Shown: positions 47,429 through 55,291 of the stretch, one piece after another
How positions within the stretch are numbered: the first letter of the stretch is position 1
Layout of the letters: every line of letters begins with the position of its first letter
NCBI RefSeq assembly: GCF_010119975.1
Contig: NZ_CP048222.1
Location: forward strand, 2,684,501-2,748,500
Length of the DNA: 64,000 bases
Source: Rhodocytophaga rosea
GTDB taxonomy: Bacteria; Bacteroidota; Bacteroidia; Cytophagales; 172606-1
Direction of reading: 5' to 3'
Notes under the pieces: generated by a model
The model's database searches: none
Seen by the model: the letters and a program-made list of their open reading frames with translations, nothing else
What the model was told of the DNA's origin: nothing
Made by a program: the position numbers and the translations under genes

Positions 47429-48202
47429 CTACCAGTCGCCGCCTGCACCACCTCCGCCAAAGCTGCCCCCACCAAACCCACCAAAGTCGCTGCCGCCTCC
47501 ACCAAAGCCTCCAAAACCGCCTCCGCCGCCATAGCTGCCTCCCCGGCCAAAGGTTATAAAAGGAGGAATCATGCCACCACCAAAAAATCCGCCACCTCCG
47601 CCACCACCTCTTCTGCGGAAGATTCTGGATAGGATAATAATTATAAAAATGATAAGAATAATGAACATCCAGGAACCGCCTCCGCCGCCTTCTTCACCGG
47701 TATCTTCTGCTGTATATTCACCGGCGATGGCCCTTGCCATAAGTGTGGTAGCCTGGTCGAGGCCTTCGTAATAGTTACCTTGCCTGAAATTTTCTGGAAA
47801 AGCTTCTGTTTCTATTCTTTTAATAAGTGCATCCGGCAAAACACCTTCAGCACCATAACCGGTAGCTGTAAAATATTTCCGGTCGTTAATGGCAACTGTA
47901 ATTAAAACCCCATTATTCTGATTGGCCTGACCTACTCCCCATTGATTCGCCAGTTCGAAAGTATACTGGCCTCTGTCATAATCGCCGTAGGTAGGAATAA
48001 TGGCAATGGCAATCTGAGTTGAAGTTGTATCGTTGAGCCGCCTGAGCTTCTGTTCCAGCGCCTCAATTTCGCTGCTGTTCATCACCCCTACAAAATCATT
48101 TACCAGCCGGGGTGGATTGGGCTTTGCAGGAAATGGTGATTGGTTCTGCCCCCAGGCAAGTTGGTACATCAGGATAAACAGCAGGCAGATGGTTTGTTTC
48201 AT
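47429..48202 (-). CDS. TPM-domain protein with glycine-rich tail (YgcG family)
   Basis: A 257-aa membrane protein. Signal peptide near AWGQNQ, then a TPM domain (about 30-150) with RLVNDFVGVMNSSE and ITVAINDRKYFTATGYGAEG, a membrane helix (about 177-195, MFIILIIFIIIILSRIF) and a glycine-rich, low-complexity tail to the C-terminus. The same domain layout is typical of YgcG proteins that travel with LemA. Function is unknown; TPM has been linked to membrane quality control. It follows the shorter TPM gene by 87 bases. Confidence 0.82.
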   Translation of the reverse strand: MKQTICLLFILMYQLAWGQNQSPFPAKPNPPRLVNDFVGVMNSSEIEALEQKLRRLNDTTSTQIAIAIIPTYGDYDRGQYTFELANQWGVGQANQNNGVLITVAINDRKYFTATGYGAEGVLPDALIKRIETEAFPENFRQGNYYEGLDQATTLMARAIAGEYTAEDTGEEGGGGGSWMFIILIIFIIIILSRIFRRRGGGGGGGFFGGGMIPPFITFGRGGSYGGGGGFGGFGGGGSDFGGFGGGSFGGGGAGGDW

Positions 48203-48289
48203 TAAAATGATATTTGGCTTATACTTGGCAGGCGTAATCTCATGTTAAATCAAGTACTTTAATTCAGTATGGAATAGTATGTATAAGAA

Positions 48290-48730
48290 CTAACTGCTTT
48301 TTCCGAAAGAAATATCATCTGATAGTTCATTCGTATCATCTGACTGATAAGGGAAATGTGCTTTCAGCTGTTGTCCAGCCAGCAGTATACCTTCACACAA
48401 ACCCTGGGTAACAGCTCCGGTTTTAAATTGTGCCCGCATGCGGTCTTTGATTTCTTGCCAGAAGTTAGCCGGAACCACCGTATCTATGCCGGAATCTCCC
48501 AGAATAGCAAATTTATGATCGTCTACAGCCAGGTAGAACAATACACCATTCCTCAATTTAGTCTGGTTTAGTTTCAGGGACAGAAATATTTCTTTGGCAT
48601 GGTCCATTACCTCGCCTGGACACCGGGTTTCTACATGCACTTTTATTTCACCTGAGGTATTGGTTTCCGCTTCCCGGATTGCCTGCACAATTTGTTCTTT
48701 CTGGGCAGTACTAAAAAAGTTGATAGCCAT
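48290..48730 (-). CDS. short TPM-domain protein
   Basis: A 146-aa protein with the TPM domain only: FSTAQKEQIVQAIREAETNTSGEI, then VLFYLAVDDHKFAILGDSGID. No signal peptide is obvious, unlike its larger neighbour. Second gene of the LemA-TPM-TPM set, with LemA 108 bases upstream. A dispersed repeat pair fills the gap between it and lemA. Function unknown. Confidence 0.8.
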   Translation of the reverse strand: MAINFFSTAQKEQIVQAIREAETNTSGEIKVHVETRCPGEVMDHAKEIFLSLKLNQTKLRNGVLFYLAVDDHKFAILGDSGIDTVVPANFWQEIKDRMRAQFKTGAVTQGLCEGILLAGQQLKAHFPYQSDDTNELSDDISFGKSS

Positions 48731-48740
48731 ACAGTTCGTC

Positions 48741-48832
48741 GTTCGTTGATAGTTATTGGTTGTTCGTTATCAGTAAGATTGAATAAAAAACTGGTTTATC
48801 AATTTATTTACAACCAATAACCAACAACGAAC
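48741..48832 (-). repeat. inverted repeat in the lemA-TPM gap, with dispersed-repeat copy
   Basis: GTTCGTTGATAGTTATTGGTTGT lies at 48741-48763 but only its pattern is given here: its right partner at 48810-48832 is complementary in 21 of 23 positions, around a 46-nt loop. The minus-strand ATAACGAACAACCAATAACT at 48748-48769 repeats the motif found at 3518-3539 before the YyaL-type gene. Confidence 0.55.
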
Positions 48833-48838
48833 AAATAT

Positions 48839-49423
48839 TTAAAACTCAACTGTTGGCGCTTTATCGGCTCCGGCCTGCGCTTCGAAAAATCCTTTTCGTT
48901 CGAACCCAAACATCCCGGCTGTCAGATTATTCGGGAAACTCCGGATATGCGTATTATATTCCTGAACCGCATCATTGAAGTTTTTCCGTTCTACAGAAAT
49001 CCGGTTCTCTGTACCTTCGAGCTGTGCCTGTAATTCAAGAAAGTTCTGATTAGATTTCAAATCCGGATAACGTTCTACTGTTACGAGCAACCTCGATAAA
49101 GAAGAACTCAGGGCATCCTGTGCCTGCTGAAACTGTTGAATCCGTTCGGGAGTCAGGCTATCTGCACTGTTGATGTTGATAGAAGTAGCTTTTGCACGGG
49201 CATTTATTACTTCTGTCAGGGTTTCCCGTTCAAAGTTGGCTGCTCCTTTCACTGTATTCACCAGATTAGGAATCAGGTCTGCCCGGCGTTGGTAGGCATT
49301 TTGCACTTGCGCCCATTTACCGGAAACATTTTCCTCGCGGCTTACCATACCATTATATCCGCAGCCTGAAAAAGATATTAACAGTATGAAAGCGCCTATT
49401 GTGAAAAGAAATCCTTTTTTCAT
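48839..49423 (-). CDS. lemA: LemA-family membrane protein
   Basis: A 194-aa protein of the LemA family. A single N-terminal helix (about 5-24), then conserved KWAQVQNAYQRRADLIPNLVNTVKG and the long helical bundle, ending GAGADKAPTVEF-like. The lipobox-like GCGYNG in the leader suggests it may be a lipoprotein. LemA proteins commonly stand next to TPM proteins, as here (two TPM genes downstream), but no function is firmly established. Divergent from the lipoprotein gene at 49480. Confidence 0.9.
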   Translation of the reverse strand: MKKGFLFTIGAFILLISFSGCGYNGMVSREENVSGKWAQVQNAYQRRADLIPNLVNTVKGAANFERETLTEVINARAKATSININSADSLTPERIQQFQQAQDALSSSLSRLLVTVERYPDLKSNQNFLELQAQLEGTENRISVERKNFNDAVQEYNTHIRSFPNNLTAGMFGFERKGFFEAQAGADKAPTVEF

Positions 49424-49479
49424 GTGTGTTGTGTTAGTTGGTTAGAGAACAATGTGACTTAAAGTTTGTTACCAAAAGT

Positions 49480-50037
49480 ATGAAACGCATCTTAATATTC
49501 ATAGTTGCTGTTATGCTTGTTAGTTGTTCTGTAAAGAGCGAAAAAAAAATTGATACAAACAACGTCACATTTACTACGACGGCCGACTCCAGGCTTTATT
49601 TTAAAAATGTACGCCAGATCTATTATGACCGCGAAGACCAGCAAAACACTAAGCTGGAAATATTCAGATTCGGCAAAAGAAATAAATCTGCTACAGTGCC
49701 TGTAATCAATGTAGCTTTGGTTAACAACTGGCGTTATGATGAGGCATACGTAATTATCGAGCCCAATGCTTATCTCGATACTGCTTCTCAAATAGAGGTA
49801 TTCTGGCAAGAAAAAGCAAAGCCTGATGCAAAAGGTACCTATGTATTTGCATTTGGCAGTAAAGAAAATCACTTCCGGTTTGCTACCCAGCTGTATGAGA
49901 GCATACTCGCCAAACATACTTTACAACTGCAGGATAGCACAGGGAAACTGTTAAATTTATTTCAGACGGAAACAGACCGGGAAAATTTCCGAAAAGCCAT
50001 GGTAGATTATTACCGGCTGGTAAATAAGTATTATTAA
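49480..50037 (+). CDS. lipoprotein of unknown function
   Basis: A 185-aa lipoprotein from the ATG at 49480 (MKRILIFIVAVMLVSCS), with the lipobox Cys about residue 16. The mature part contains TTADSRLYFKNVRQIYYDRE and a helical C-terminus; no known domain is seen. It is divergent from lemA and convergent with the MoxR-type gene, with a strong hairpin between. Codon use is like the neighbours. Confidence 0.68.
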   Translation: MKRILIFIVAVMLVSCSVKSEKKIDTNNVTFTTTADSRLYFKNVRQIYYDREDQQNTKLEIFRFGKRNKSATVPVINVALVNNWRYDEAYVIIEPNAYLDTASQIEVFWQEKAKPDAKGTYVFAFGSKENHFRFATQLYESILAKHTLQLQDSTGKLLNLFQTETDRENFRKAMVDYYRLVNKYY

Positions 50038-50073
50038 AAAACAGCGATGAATATAAGCTCATCGCTGTTTTTT
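50036..50073. terminator. 15-bp terminator between convergent genes
   Basis: Arms 50036-50050 and 50059-50073, ACAGCGATGA at the core, framed by A- and T-runs (A6 and T6), so it works in both directions. It overlaps the stop codon of the lipoprotein gene and lies 4 bases before the end of the MoxR-type gene. Confidence 0.9.
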
Positions 50074-50077
50074 ACCA

Positions 50078-51637
50078 TTATCTGCGGTAGCGGTTATTTT
50101 TGCTATCCCCTGAATCTTCATCGTCATCATCTCCAAAAGAACCCGGGCCGGAGAACATGCTGCTCAGCAGATCTTTGAATTGCAGGCCGGCTGTAAGCTG
50201 ATTTTTGCTGAGCATGGAATATTCAGCTAAGCCGTGCAGGGCAAATTCCATCATGAAAAATTTAGTGGCTTCATCCTGTTTGCTGTGGTACTGGTCGATA
50301 AGTTCTCTCAGGCCTTTTACCCCATTTAAAGCGGCTTTGTAATCTTTATTGGAAAGGTCATTGAGCAAATCTATAGTATGCCCTTCGCCAAACCAGTCGG
50401 TAATTTTGCGGTAAGGATTTTCGCCTTTTGTTTTTTGCTGTTTTTTCAGCTTTTCCGGATCAGGAAAATATTGCAGGAATTGGGTACGGATGGCTTTCCC
50501 CAGTAAATTCTGGGCAACAATTACCGGGCCTTCCTGCTCACCTTCATATACCAGTTCCACTTTACCAGTAATAGCAGGAATCACTCCCCAAAGATCACCC
50601 ACCCGGATGTAAGTCGTATTTTCTCCGTTAATTAAGGTACGGCGTTCGGCGGAACTCATCAGGTTTTCATAGGCAGAAATGGTCAAACGGGCCGAAACTC
50701 CACTTTTGGCATCTACATATTCGCTTTTGCGGGCTTCTATGGCAATCTGCTCAATCAAATCAGAAATCAGTTCATTAATCTGGATTTTCTTTGCCTGCTC
50801 ATCTTTTACAATGGCTTCCTGTCTGGTGATTTTCTTGCCTATTTCAATGCTTTTGGGGTAGTGGGTTACAATCTGGCTATCTATCCGGTCTTTGAGCGGC
50901 GTTACAATACTGCCCCGGTTGGTATAATCTTCCGGGTTAGCTGTGAACACAAATTGTATGTCCAGGGGCAACCTGATTTTGAAACCACGGATCTGAATAT
51001 CGCCTTCCTGCAAAATATTAAACAGAGAAACCTGGATACGGGCCTGTAAATCTGGTAATTCATTAATTACAAAAATACCTCTGTGTGAACGCGGAATCAG
51101 TCCAAAGTGGATCACCCGTTCATCAGAATAAGGCAATTTTAAGGTTGCCGCTTTAATAGGATCTGCATCGCCAATCAAATCCGCTACAGATACATCCGGG
51201 GTAGCCAGTTTCTCAGTATATCGATCAGAGCGGTGCATCCAGGAAATGGGCGTATGGTCGCCATGTTCATCAATCAGATCTACAGCATATCTGGAAAGCG
51301 GCTGTAACGGATCGTCGTTTAGTTCGGAGCCTTTTACGACCGGAATATATTCATCCAGCAGGTTTACCATCATGCGGGCAATCCGGGTTTTTGCTTGCCC
51401 ACGTAAACCGAGCAGGTTAATATGGTGCATCGAAAGCAAAGCCCGTTCTACATCAGGTATTACGGTTTCCTCATATCCCCAGATGCCTGGAAATACTTCT
51501 TCTTTATTTTTAAGTTTCTCAATTAGGTTGTCTCTCAGTTCTTGTTTGATAGATCGGGGCTGATAGCCGGTTGCTTTCAATTCACCCAATGTTTTGATTT
51601 GAAGGAGTTGTTTGGCAGAAATTTCTTTATATTTCAT
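50078..51637 (-). CDS. MoxR/ChlI-type AAA+ ATPase
   Basis: A 519-aa AAA+ protein. Walker A LLGLRGQAKTRIAR, sensor region FTANPEDYTNRGSIVTPLKDRI, and GIFVINELPDLQARIQ at the Walker B position with Asn in place of the usual Asp, as is normal for this magnesium-chelatase-like subgroup. The C-terminus is acidic (DDDDEDSGDS). Partners of MoxR AAA+ proteins usually carry VWA domains, and a VWA gene lies just upstream at 51824. The pair probably works as a chaperone that remodels or inserts metal into client proteins; the client is unknown. Confidence 0.86.
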   Translation of the reverse strand: MKYKEISAKQLLQIKTLGELKATGYQPRSIKQELRDNLIEKLKNKEEVFPGIWGYEETVIPDVERALLSMHHINLLGLRGQAKTRIARMMVNLLDEYIPVVKGSELNDDPLQPLSRYAVDLIDEHGDHTPISWMHRSDRYTEKLATPDVSVADLIGDADPIKAATLKLPYSDERVIHFGLIPRSHRGIFVINELPDLQARIQVSLFNILQEGDIQIRGFKIRLPLDIQFVFTANPEDYTNRGSIVTPLKDRIDSQIVTHYPKSIEIGKKITRQEAIVKDEQAKKIQINELISDLIEQIAIEARKSEYVDAKSGVSARLTISAYENLMSSAERRTLINGENTTYIRVGDLWGVIPAITGKVELVYEGEQEGPVIVAQNLLGKAIRTQFLQYFPDPEKLKKQQKTKGENPYRKITDWFGEGHTIDLLNDLSNKDYKAALNGVKGLRELIDQYHSKQDEATKFFMMEFALHGLAEYSMLSKNQLTAGLQFKDLLSSMFSGPGSFGDDDDEDSGDSKNNRYRR

Positions 51638-51823
51638 AGATTGGTTTGGACTTACGTATGGATAGAACTAGTATGTTCTGTTTATGAATGTAATGCTTAC
51701 TTAAAGGGACTGTGTTATTTACATTGTTTTATTTAGTAATGAAGCTTAACGTTAACTTATCAACAAGCTATAATAAGCTCACCAAGCAATACCAACAATA
51801 GAGGATAGGAAGATTGTATTTCT

Positions 51824-52918
51824 TTATACATTCTTCCTTCTGTTTCGCTGATAGTCTTCGAAAATGTAATTACCTAAGCCTTTAAGACTGCTATAATAAG
51901 CTCTGCCTTGATTGACCTCCGTAAATTCCCGCACAAATTGCTGCAAATAGGGGTCAGAGGCAATCATAAAGGTGGTGATCGGAATTTTGATGCGGCGGCA
52001 CTGGGCAGCCAGATTCAGTGTACGATTCAGAATTTTTTTGTCCAGGCCAAAGCTGTTTTTATAGTACCGGATTCCTTCTTTCAAACAAGTAGGTTTTCCG
52101 TCAGTGATCATAAAAATCTGCTTATTCTTGGTTTTCTGCCTGCGCAAAATATCCATGGCCAGTTCCAGTCCGGCTACTGTGTTGGTATGATACGGACCTA
52201 CTTCCAGGTAAGGCAGATCTTTAATCTGTACACGCCAGGCATCATTTCCGAAAACAATAATATCCAGGGTATCTTTCGGATATTTAGTAGTGATCAGTTC
52301 GGCAAGCGCCATGGCAACTTTTTTGGCAGGCGTAATCCGGTCTTCCCCATACAAAATCATGGAGTGCGAAATATCGATCATCAGCACGGTAGAAGTCTGC
52401 GATTTGTACTCCCGCTCCATTATTTCCAGGTCGTCTTCCATCAGCATGAAGTCATTAATGCCATGGTTGATCTGGGCATTGCGGATAGATTCAGTCATGG
52501 AAATTTGCTCAAGGGTATCGCCGAACTGGAAGTTACGTTTATCAGTGCTCAGTTCGTCGCCAATGCCGGAAAAAGGGGTATGGTGATTTCCCTGGTTTGA
52601 TTTTTTGAGCTTACCAAATATTTCTTCTAAGGCGCTTTTACGGATAGACTGTTCGCTTTTTGCCGTAATGGAGATTTTGCCGCCAGGCGTTTCCTCTGTA
52701 ATATACCCTTTGTCTTTCAGTTCCTGAATAAAATCACCCATCCCATACTCATTGCTGGTCAGGCCATACTGTTTATCCAGCTGATTCATCCATTGCAGGG
52801 TTTCACTCACATCGCCGGAAGTGACCACCATTAATTGCATAAATAGTTTCAGCAGGTTATCGAAAGAGGTTTTTCCTTCCTCAGAAGGATCGAATTTTGA
52901 AAATCTATAGCCAAGCAT
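51824..52918 (-). CDS. VWA-domain protein (partner of the MoxR-type ATPase)
   Basis: A 364-aa protein with a VWA domain in the C-terminal half. The MIDAS metal site begins in VLMIDISHSM (DxSxS), with the conserved T (HTNTVAGL) and D (MITDGKPT). The N-terminal 150 residues have a helical, winged-helix-like region with KGYITEETPGGKISITAK. It is the upstream partner of the MoxR-type AAA+ gene, 186 bases apart, and the pair fits the MoxR-VWA organisation seen in chelatase and chaperone systems. Role in this organism is unknown. Confidence 0.84.
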   Translation of the reverse strand: MLGYRFSKFDPSEEGKTSFDNLLKLFMQLMVVTSGDVSETLQWMNQLDKQYGLTSNEYGMGDFIQELKDKGYITEETPGGKISITAKSEQSIRKSALEEIFGKLKKSNQGNHHTPFSGIGDELSTDKRNFQFGDTLEQISMTESIRNAQINHGINDFMLMEDDLEIMEREYKSQTSTVLMIDISHSMILYGEDRITPAKKVAMALAELITTKYPKDTLDIIVFGNDAWRVQIKDLPYLEVGPYHTNTVAGLELAMDILRRQKTKNKQIFMITDGKPTCLKEGIRYYKNSFGLDKKILNRTLNLAAQCRRIKIPITTFMIASDPYLQQFVREFTEVNQGRAYYSSLKGLGNYIFEDYQRNRRKNV

Positions 52919-53104
52919 AGGTATAAGCGGTTTGTAAGCTAACGTTACTTTATTAACAATAGTTTGTGGATTTTGGTTAGGTACCGGAAAGAATTATTGG
53001 ATTTTTTTACGAAATAATTCTGGTGCCGCATGAAGCAATGTAAGTTAGACAATCCAATCTTGTTTTCCAATAGTATTATCTATAGAGAAAAGCTAAAATA
53101 AAAA

Positions 53105-53123
53105 GCCTGCTCAAAAAGCAGGC
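53105..53123 (-). terminator. orphan terminator facing the VWA gene
   Basis: GCCTGCT (53105-53111) pairs with AGCAGGC (53117-53123); on the minus strand the T-run TTTTTATTTT follows. It does not lie behind any coding gene on that strand. Confidence 0.75.
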
Positions 53124-53205
53124 CCTTTCCCGTTAAATATTAACTTATTAGCCACAAGGGTTTCATACACAAATAGGTACAGTAATGATGATTTGATCTA
53201 CATCC
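53105..53205 (-). ncRNA. candidate small RNA, divergent from oxyR
   Basis: The region between the VWA gene and oxyR contains an intrinsic terminator that works on the minus strand (GCCTGCT, 5-nt loop, AGCAGGC, then TTTTTATTTT), yet no coding gene ends there. A promoter-like pair (TTTG at 53240-53243 and GACTTTTG at 53212-53219, 20 bases apart) lies upstream on the same strand, giving an RNA of about 100-110 nt. Divergence from oxyR and the size recall E. coli OxyS, but no sequence link is claimed. It could also be an attenuator in the leader of the VWA/MoxR genes. Confidence 0.35.
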
Positions 53206-53254
53206 TGTTTTCAAAAGTCTGACATTTTATTTAATATATCAAACTGATATTTTT

Positions 53255-53262
53255 TATCTTTG
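53255..53262 (+). promoter_or_regulatory. oxyR -7 element
   Basis: TATCTTTG matches TAnnTTTG exactly and lies 17 bases before the oxyR start codon, so the leader would be about 10 nt. Confidence 0.55.
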
Positions 53263-53278
53263 CATAGATATTATCTAT

Positions 53279-54208
53279 ATGAATATACAGCAATTAGAAT
53301 ATATGGTAGCCGTAGATGAATGCAGGCATTTTGTACGGGCCGCCGAGAAATGTTGTGTTACCCAGCCTACTTTAAGCATGATGCTTCAAAAACTGGAGGA
53401 TGAACTGGGCGTGAAAATTTTTGACCGCAGCAAACAACCCATAGAGCCCACCCCGGATGGAAAGGAAGTAATTAAACGGGCTAAAAGCATTCTGGGAGAA
53501 ATTAACCGTTTAAAGGAATTTACCAGCCAGCTTACCGATGAAGTATCAGGAGTTGTCCGTCTGGCTGTGATTCCAACGCTGGCGCCCTATATTATACCGC
53601 TTTTTATTCAGCCGTTGATGGAAGCCTACCCACAATTGAACCTGATTGTGAAAGAGATGAACACCAGCTCTATCATAGACAGCCTGAAAACCAGCCAGGT
53701 GGATATTGGTTTGCTGGCTACTCCACTGAATGAGCTCTTACTGGAGGAGTATCCTTTGTTTTATGAGGATTTTCTGGCCTATACTTCTACCAGCATGCCT
53801 ACAGCGAATAAGGAATATTTGCTGCCTTCCGAGATTGACATCAGTCATTTATGGCTGCTGGAAGAAGGACATTGTTTCAGAAGCCAGGTATTGAATTTTT
53901 GTGAGTTGAAGAAAAAGGAAATTCCCGGAAACCGCCTGCAATATGAAGCCGGAAGTATCGAAACACTGATAAATCTGGTGGATACCAATAATGGGGTTAC
54001 GATTGTGCCCTTACTGGCTACTTTAAAACTGAGTAAAGAACAGAAAAACAGGCTCAGGCAGTTTAAAGTCCCTAAACCGGTACGGGAGATCAGTCTGGTT
54101 GTCAATAAAAACTTTTCCCGGACAAAAATTTTGCAGGCCTTAAAAAATGAAATAATGAAATATGTGCCGGTACAGACTGAAAAAAATAAGTTGATTGTGA
54201 AAATTTAA
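53279..54208 (+). CDS. oxyR: hydrogen-peroxide sensor OxyR (LysR family)
   Basis: A 309-aa LysR-type regulator. The winged HTH begins LEYMVAVDECRHFVRAAEKC; the redox disulfide pair is seen at Cys199 (EEGHCFRS) and Cys208 (LNFCELK), exactly the numbering of E. coli OxyR. Those cysteines oxidise to a disulfide on peroxide exposure and switch on antioxidant genes. In Bacteroidota, OxyR controls catalase, Dps and peroxiredoxins. Divergent from the VWA gene, with a candidate small RNA between. Confidence 0.93.
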   Translation: MNIQQLEYMVAVDECRHFVRAAEKCCVTQPTLSMMLQKLEDELGVKIFDRSKQPIEPTPDGKEVIKRAKSILGEINRLKEFTSQLTDEVSGVVRLAVIPTLAPYIIPLFIQPLMEAYPQLNLIVKEMNTSSIIDSLKTSQVDIGLLATPLNELLLEEYPLFYEDFLAYTSTSMPTANKEYLLPSEIDISHLWLLEEGHCFRSQVLNFCELKKKEIPGNRLQYEAGSIETLINLVDTNNGVTIVPLLATLKLSKEQKNRLRQFKVPKPVREISLVVNKNFSRTKILQALKNEIMKYVPVQTEKNKLIVKI

Positions 54209-54327
54209 TTTGTCCAAAAATGTATCCATGCCGTTTAAGGTAGGAGAACAACAAAAGAATATATCGCGAAATGTTAATAGGTGCTTAAGGTCATAGGTAG
54301 ATGAAGATACTGCTAATGAAGGTTCTA

Positions 54328-54364
54328 TTTAAAAAACATAATAATTTATATAATGTTTTTTAAA
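54328..54364 (+). terminator. possible terminator after oxyR
   Basis: TTTAAAAAACAT at 54328-54339 pairs with ATGTTTTTTAAA at 54353-54364. It is A/T-rich, 120 bases past the stop codon, so support is modest. Confidence 0.4.
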
Positions 54365-54501
54365 CGGTGCTTATTATGAAAATAAGAGAAAATAGCCTGT
54401 TTAAAAATCTTTTGACATGAGAGTTGTATGCGATTCGGTTTATAAGTAAATTATAATTTGTTACCTGGATTGATGTTTTACCTGCTAAATGACTAAGTTC
54501 T

Positions 54502-55164
54502 ATGAAAAGTTTAATTTTACATGTTCAAGACATCAGGTTAACAGCAATGGCATTTATGCTGTTATTTTTTTTTCAGTCACTCACCTTTGCAGAAGCCAAA
54601 CCTGGTGAAAATCCCGAACGAGCCCCCATTTCCTGGACAGTAAGCCGCCGCAATGATGAGGTAACTATTCAGTGGAGTTTACATGCAGCCAACCAGATCG
54701 TTTCAATAGAAATAGAAAGGACCATCGACCAACGGATTCATGTATCTGTGGATACATTACGGGGACAGAGAAACAGGAATTATACCATTCAATATACATT
54801 TATTGAGCAGCCAGAATTTGCCGAGGATATATGGTTCCGCCTGAAAATGACAGATACGCAGAGAAGGATATCCTATTCACCTTATGTGTTGCTGTCTGCG
54901 GAAAGAACAACAGCAGGCTTGCATATTCTACCCAGCCCCAGTAATGGTACAGAAGTAAGCCTGTTATTCGACCAGCCTTTAAAATATGATATGAACATTA
55001 GCATACAGGATAGAACCGGAAAAACGCTATATCAATCCGTATACCGGCCTTCCAGTAAATTAACTATCCGGTTTAATGGAATTCCTGTACTGGCGCCCGG
55101 TTTCTATCAGCTCGTAGTAGATTCTTACGATTATTCTGCCCGGCAAACCCTACAGGTGCAATAA
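54502..55164 (+). CDS. secreted protein with Por-like tail, function unknown
   Basis: A 220-aa protein with a leader (cleavage near FAEAKP). The C-terminal 80 residues (LHILPSPSNGTEVSLLFDQ, then GFYQLVVDSYDYSARQTLQV) resemble a type IX secretion tail: a PNP-like start and a G-x-Y strand near the end. The middle is a short beta-rich region without a recognised family. If the tail is genuine, the protein is exported across the outer membrane by T9SS. Convergent with the PaaE-like reductase across a long palindrome. Confidence 0.65.
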   Translation: MKSLILHVQDIRLTAMAFMLLFFFQSLTFAEAKPGENPERAPISWTVSRRNDEVTIQWSLHAANQIVSIEIERTIDQRIHVSVDTLRGQRNRNYTIQYTFIEQPEFAEDIWFRLKMTDTQRRISYSPYVLLSAERTTAGLHILPSPSNGTEVSLLFDQPLKYDMNISIQDRTGKTLYQSVYRPSSKLTIRFNGIPVLAPGFYQLVVDSYDYSARQTLQVQ

Positions 55165-55220
55165 TAGCCAGTATGATGTATTGAGTATAAAGCTGATATA
55201 ACTTCTTTTTTTTAGCATAA

Positions 55221-55291
55221 GTAGGTAGTATGCAAACAATAACTCCGGATTACCGATAATAATCCGGAGTTATTGTTTGCATACTACCTAC
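55221..55291. terminator. 32-bp perfect palindrome between convergent genes
   Basis: Arms 55221-55252 and 55260-55291 are perfectly complementary, around a 7-nt loop. The right arm overlaps the stop codon of the reductase gene (ends 55288). It is the longest hairpin of the window and may act as a two-way terminator. Confidence 0.88.

Noticed and set aside
47429-47660. Gly-rich coding tail read as a tandem DNA repeat or CRISPR-like array
   Set aside because: The periodicity comes from glycine codons in the YgcG-type protein, with no conserved spacer structure.
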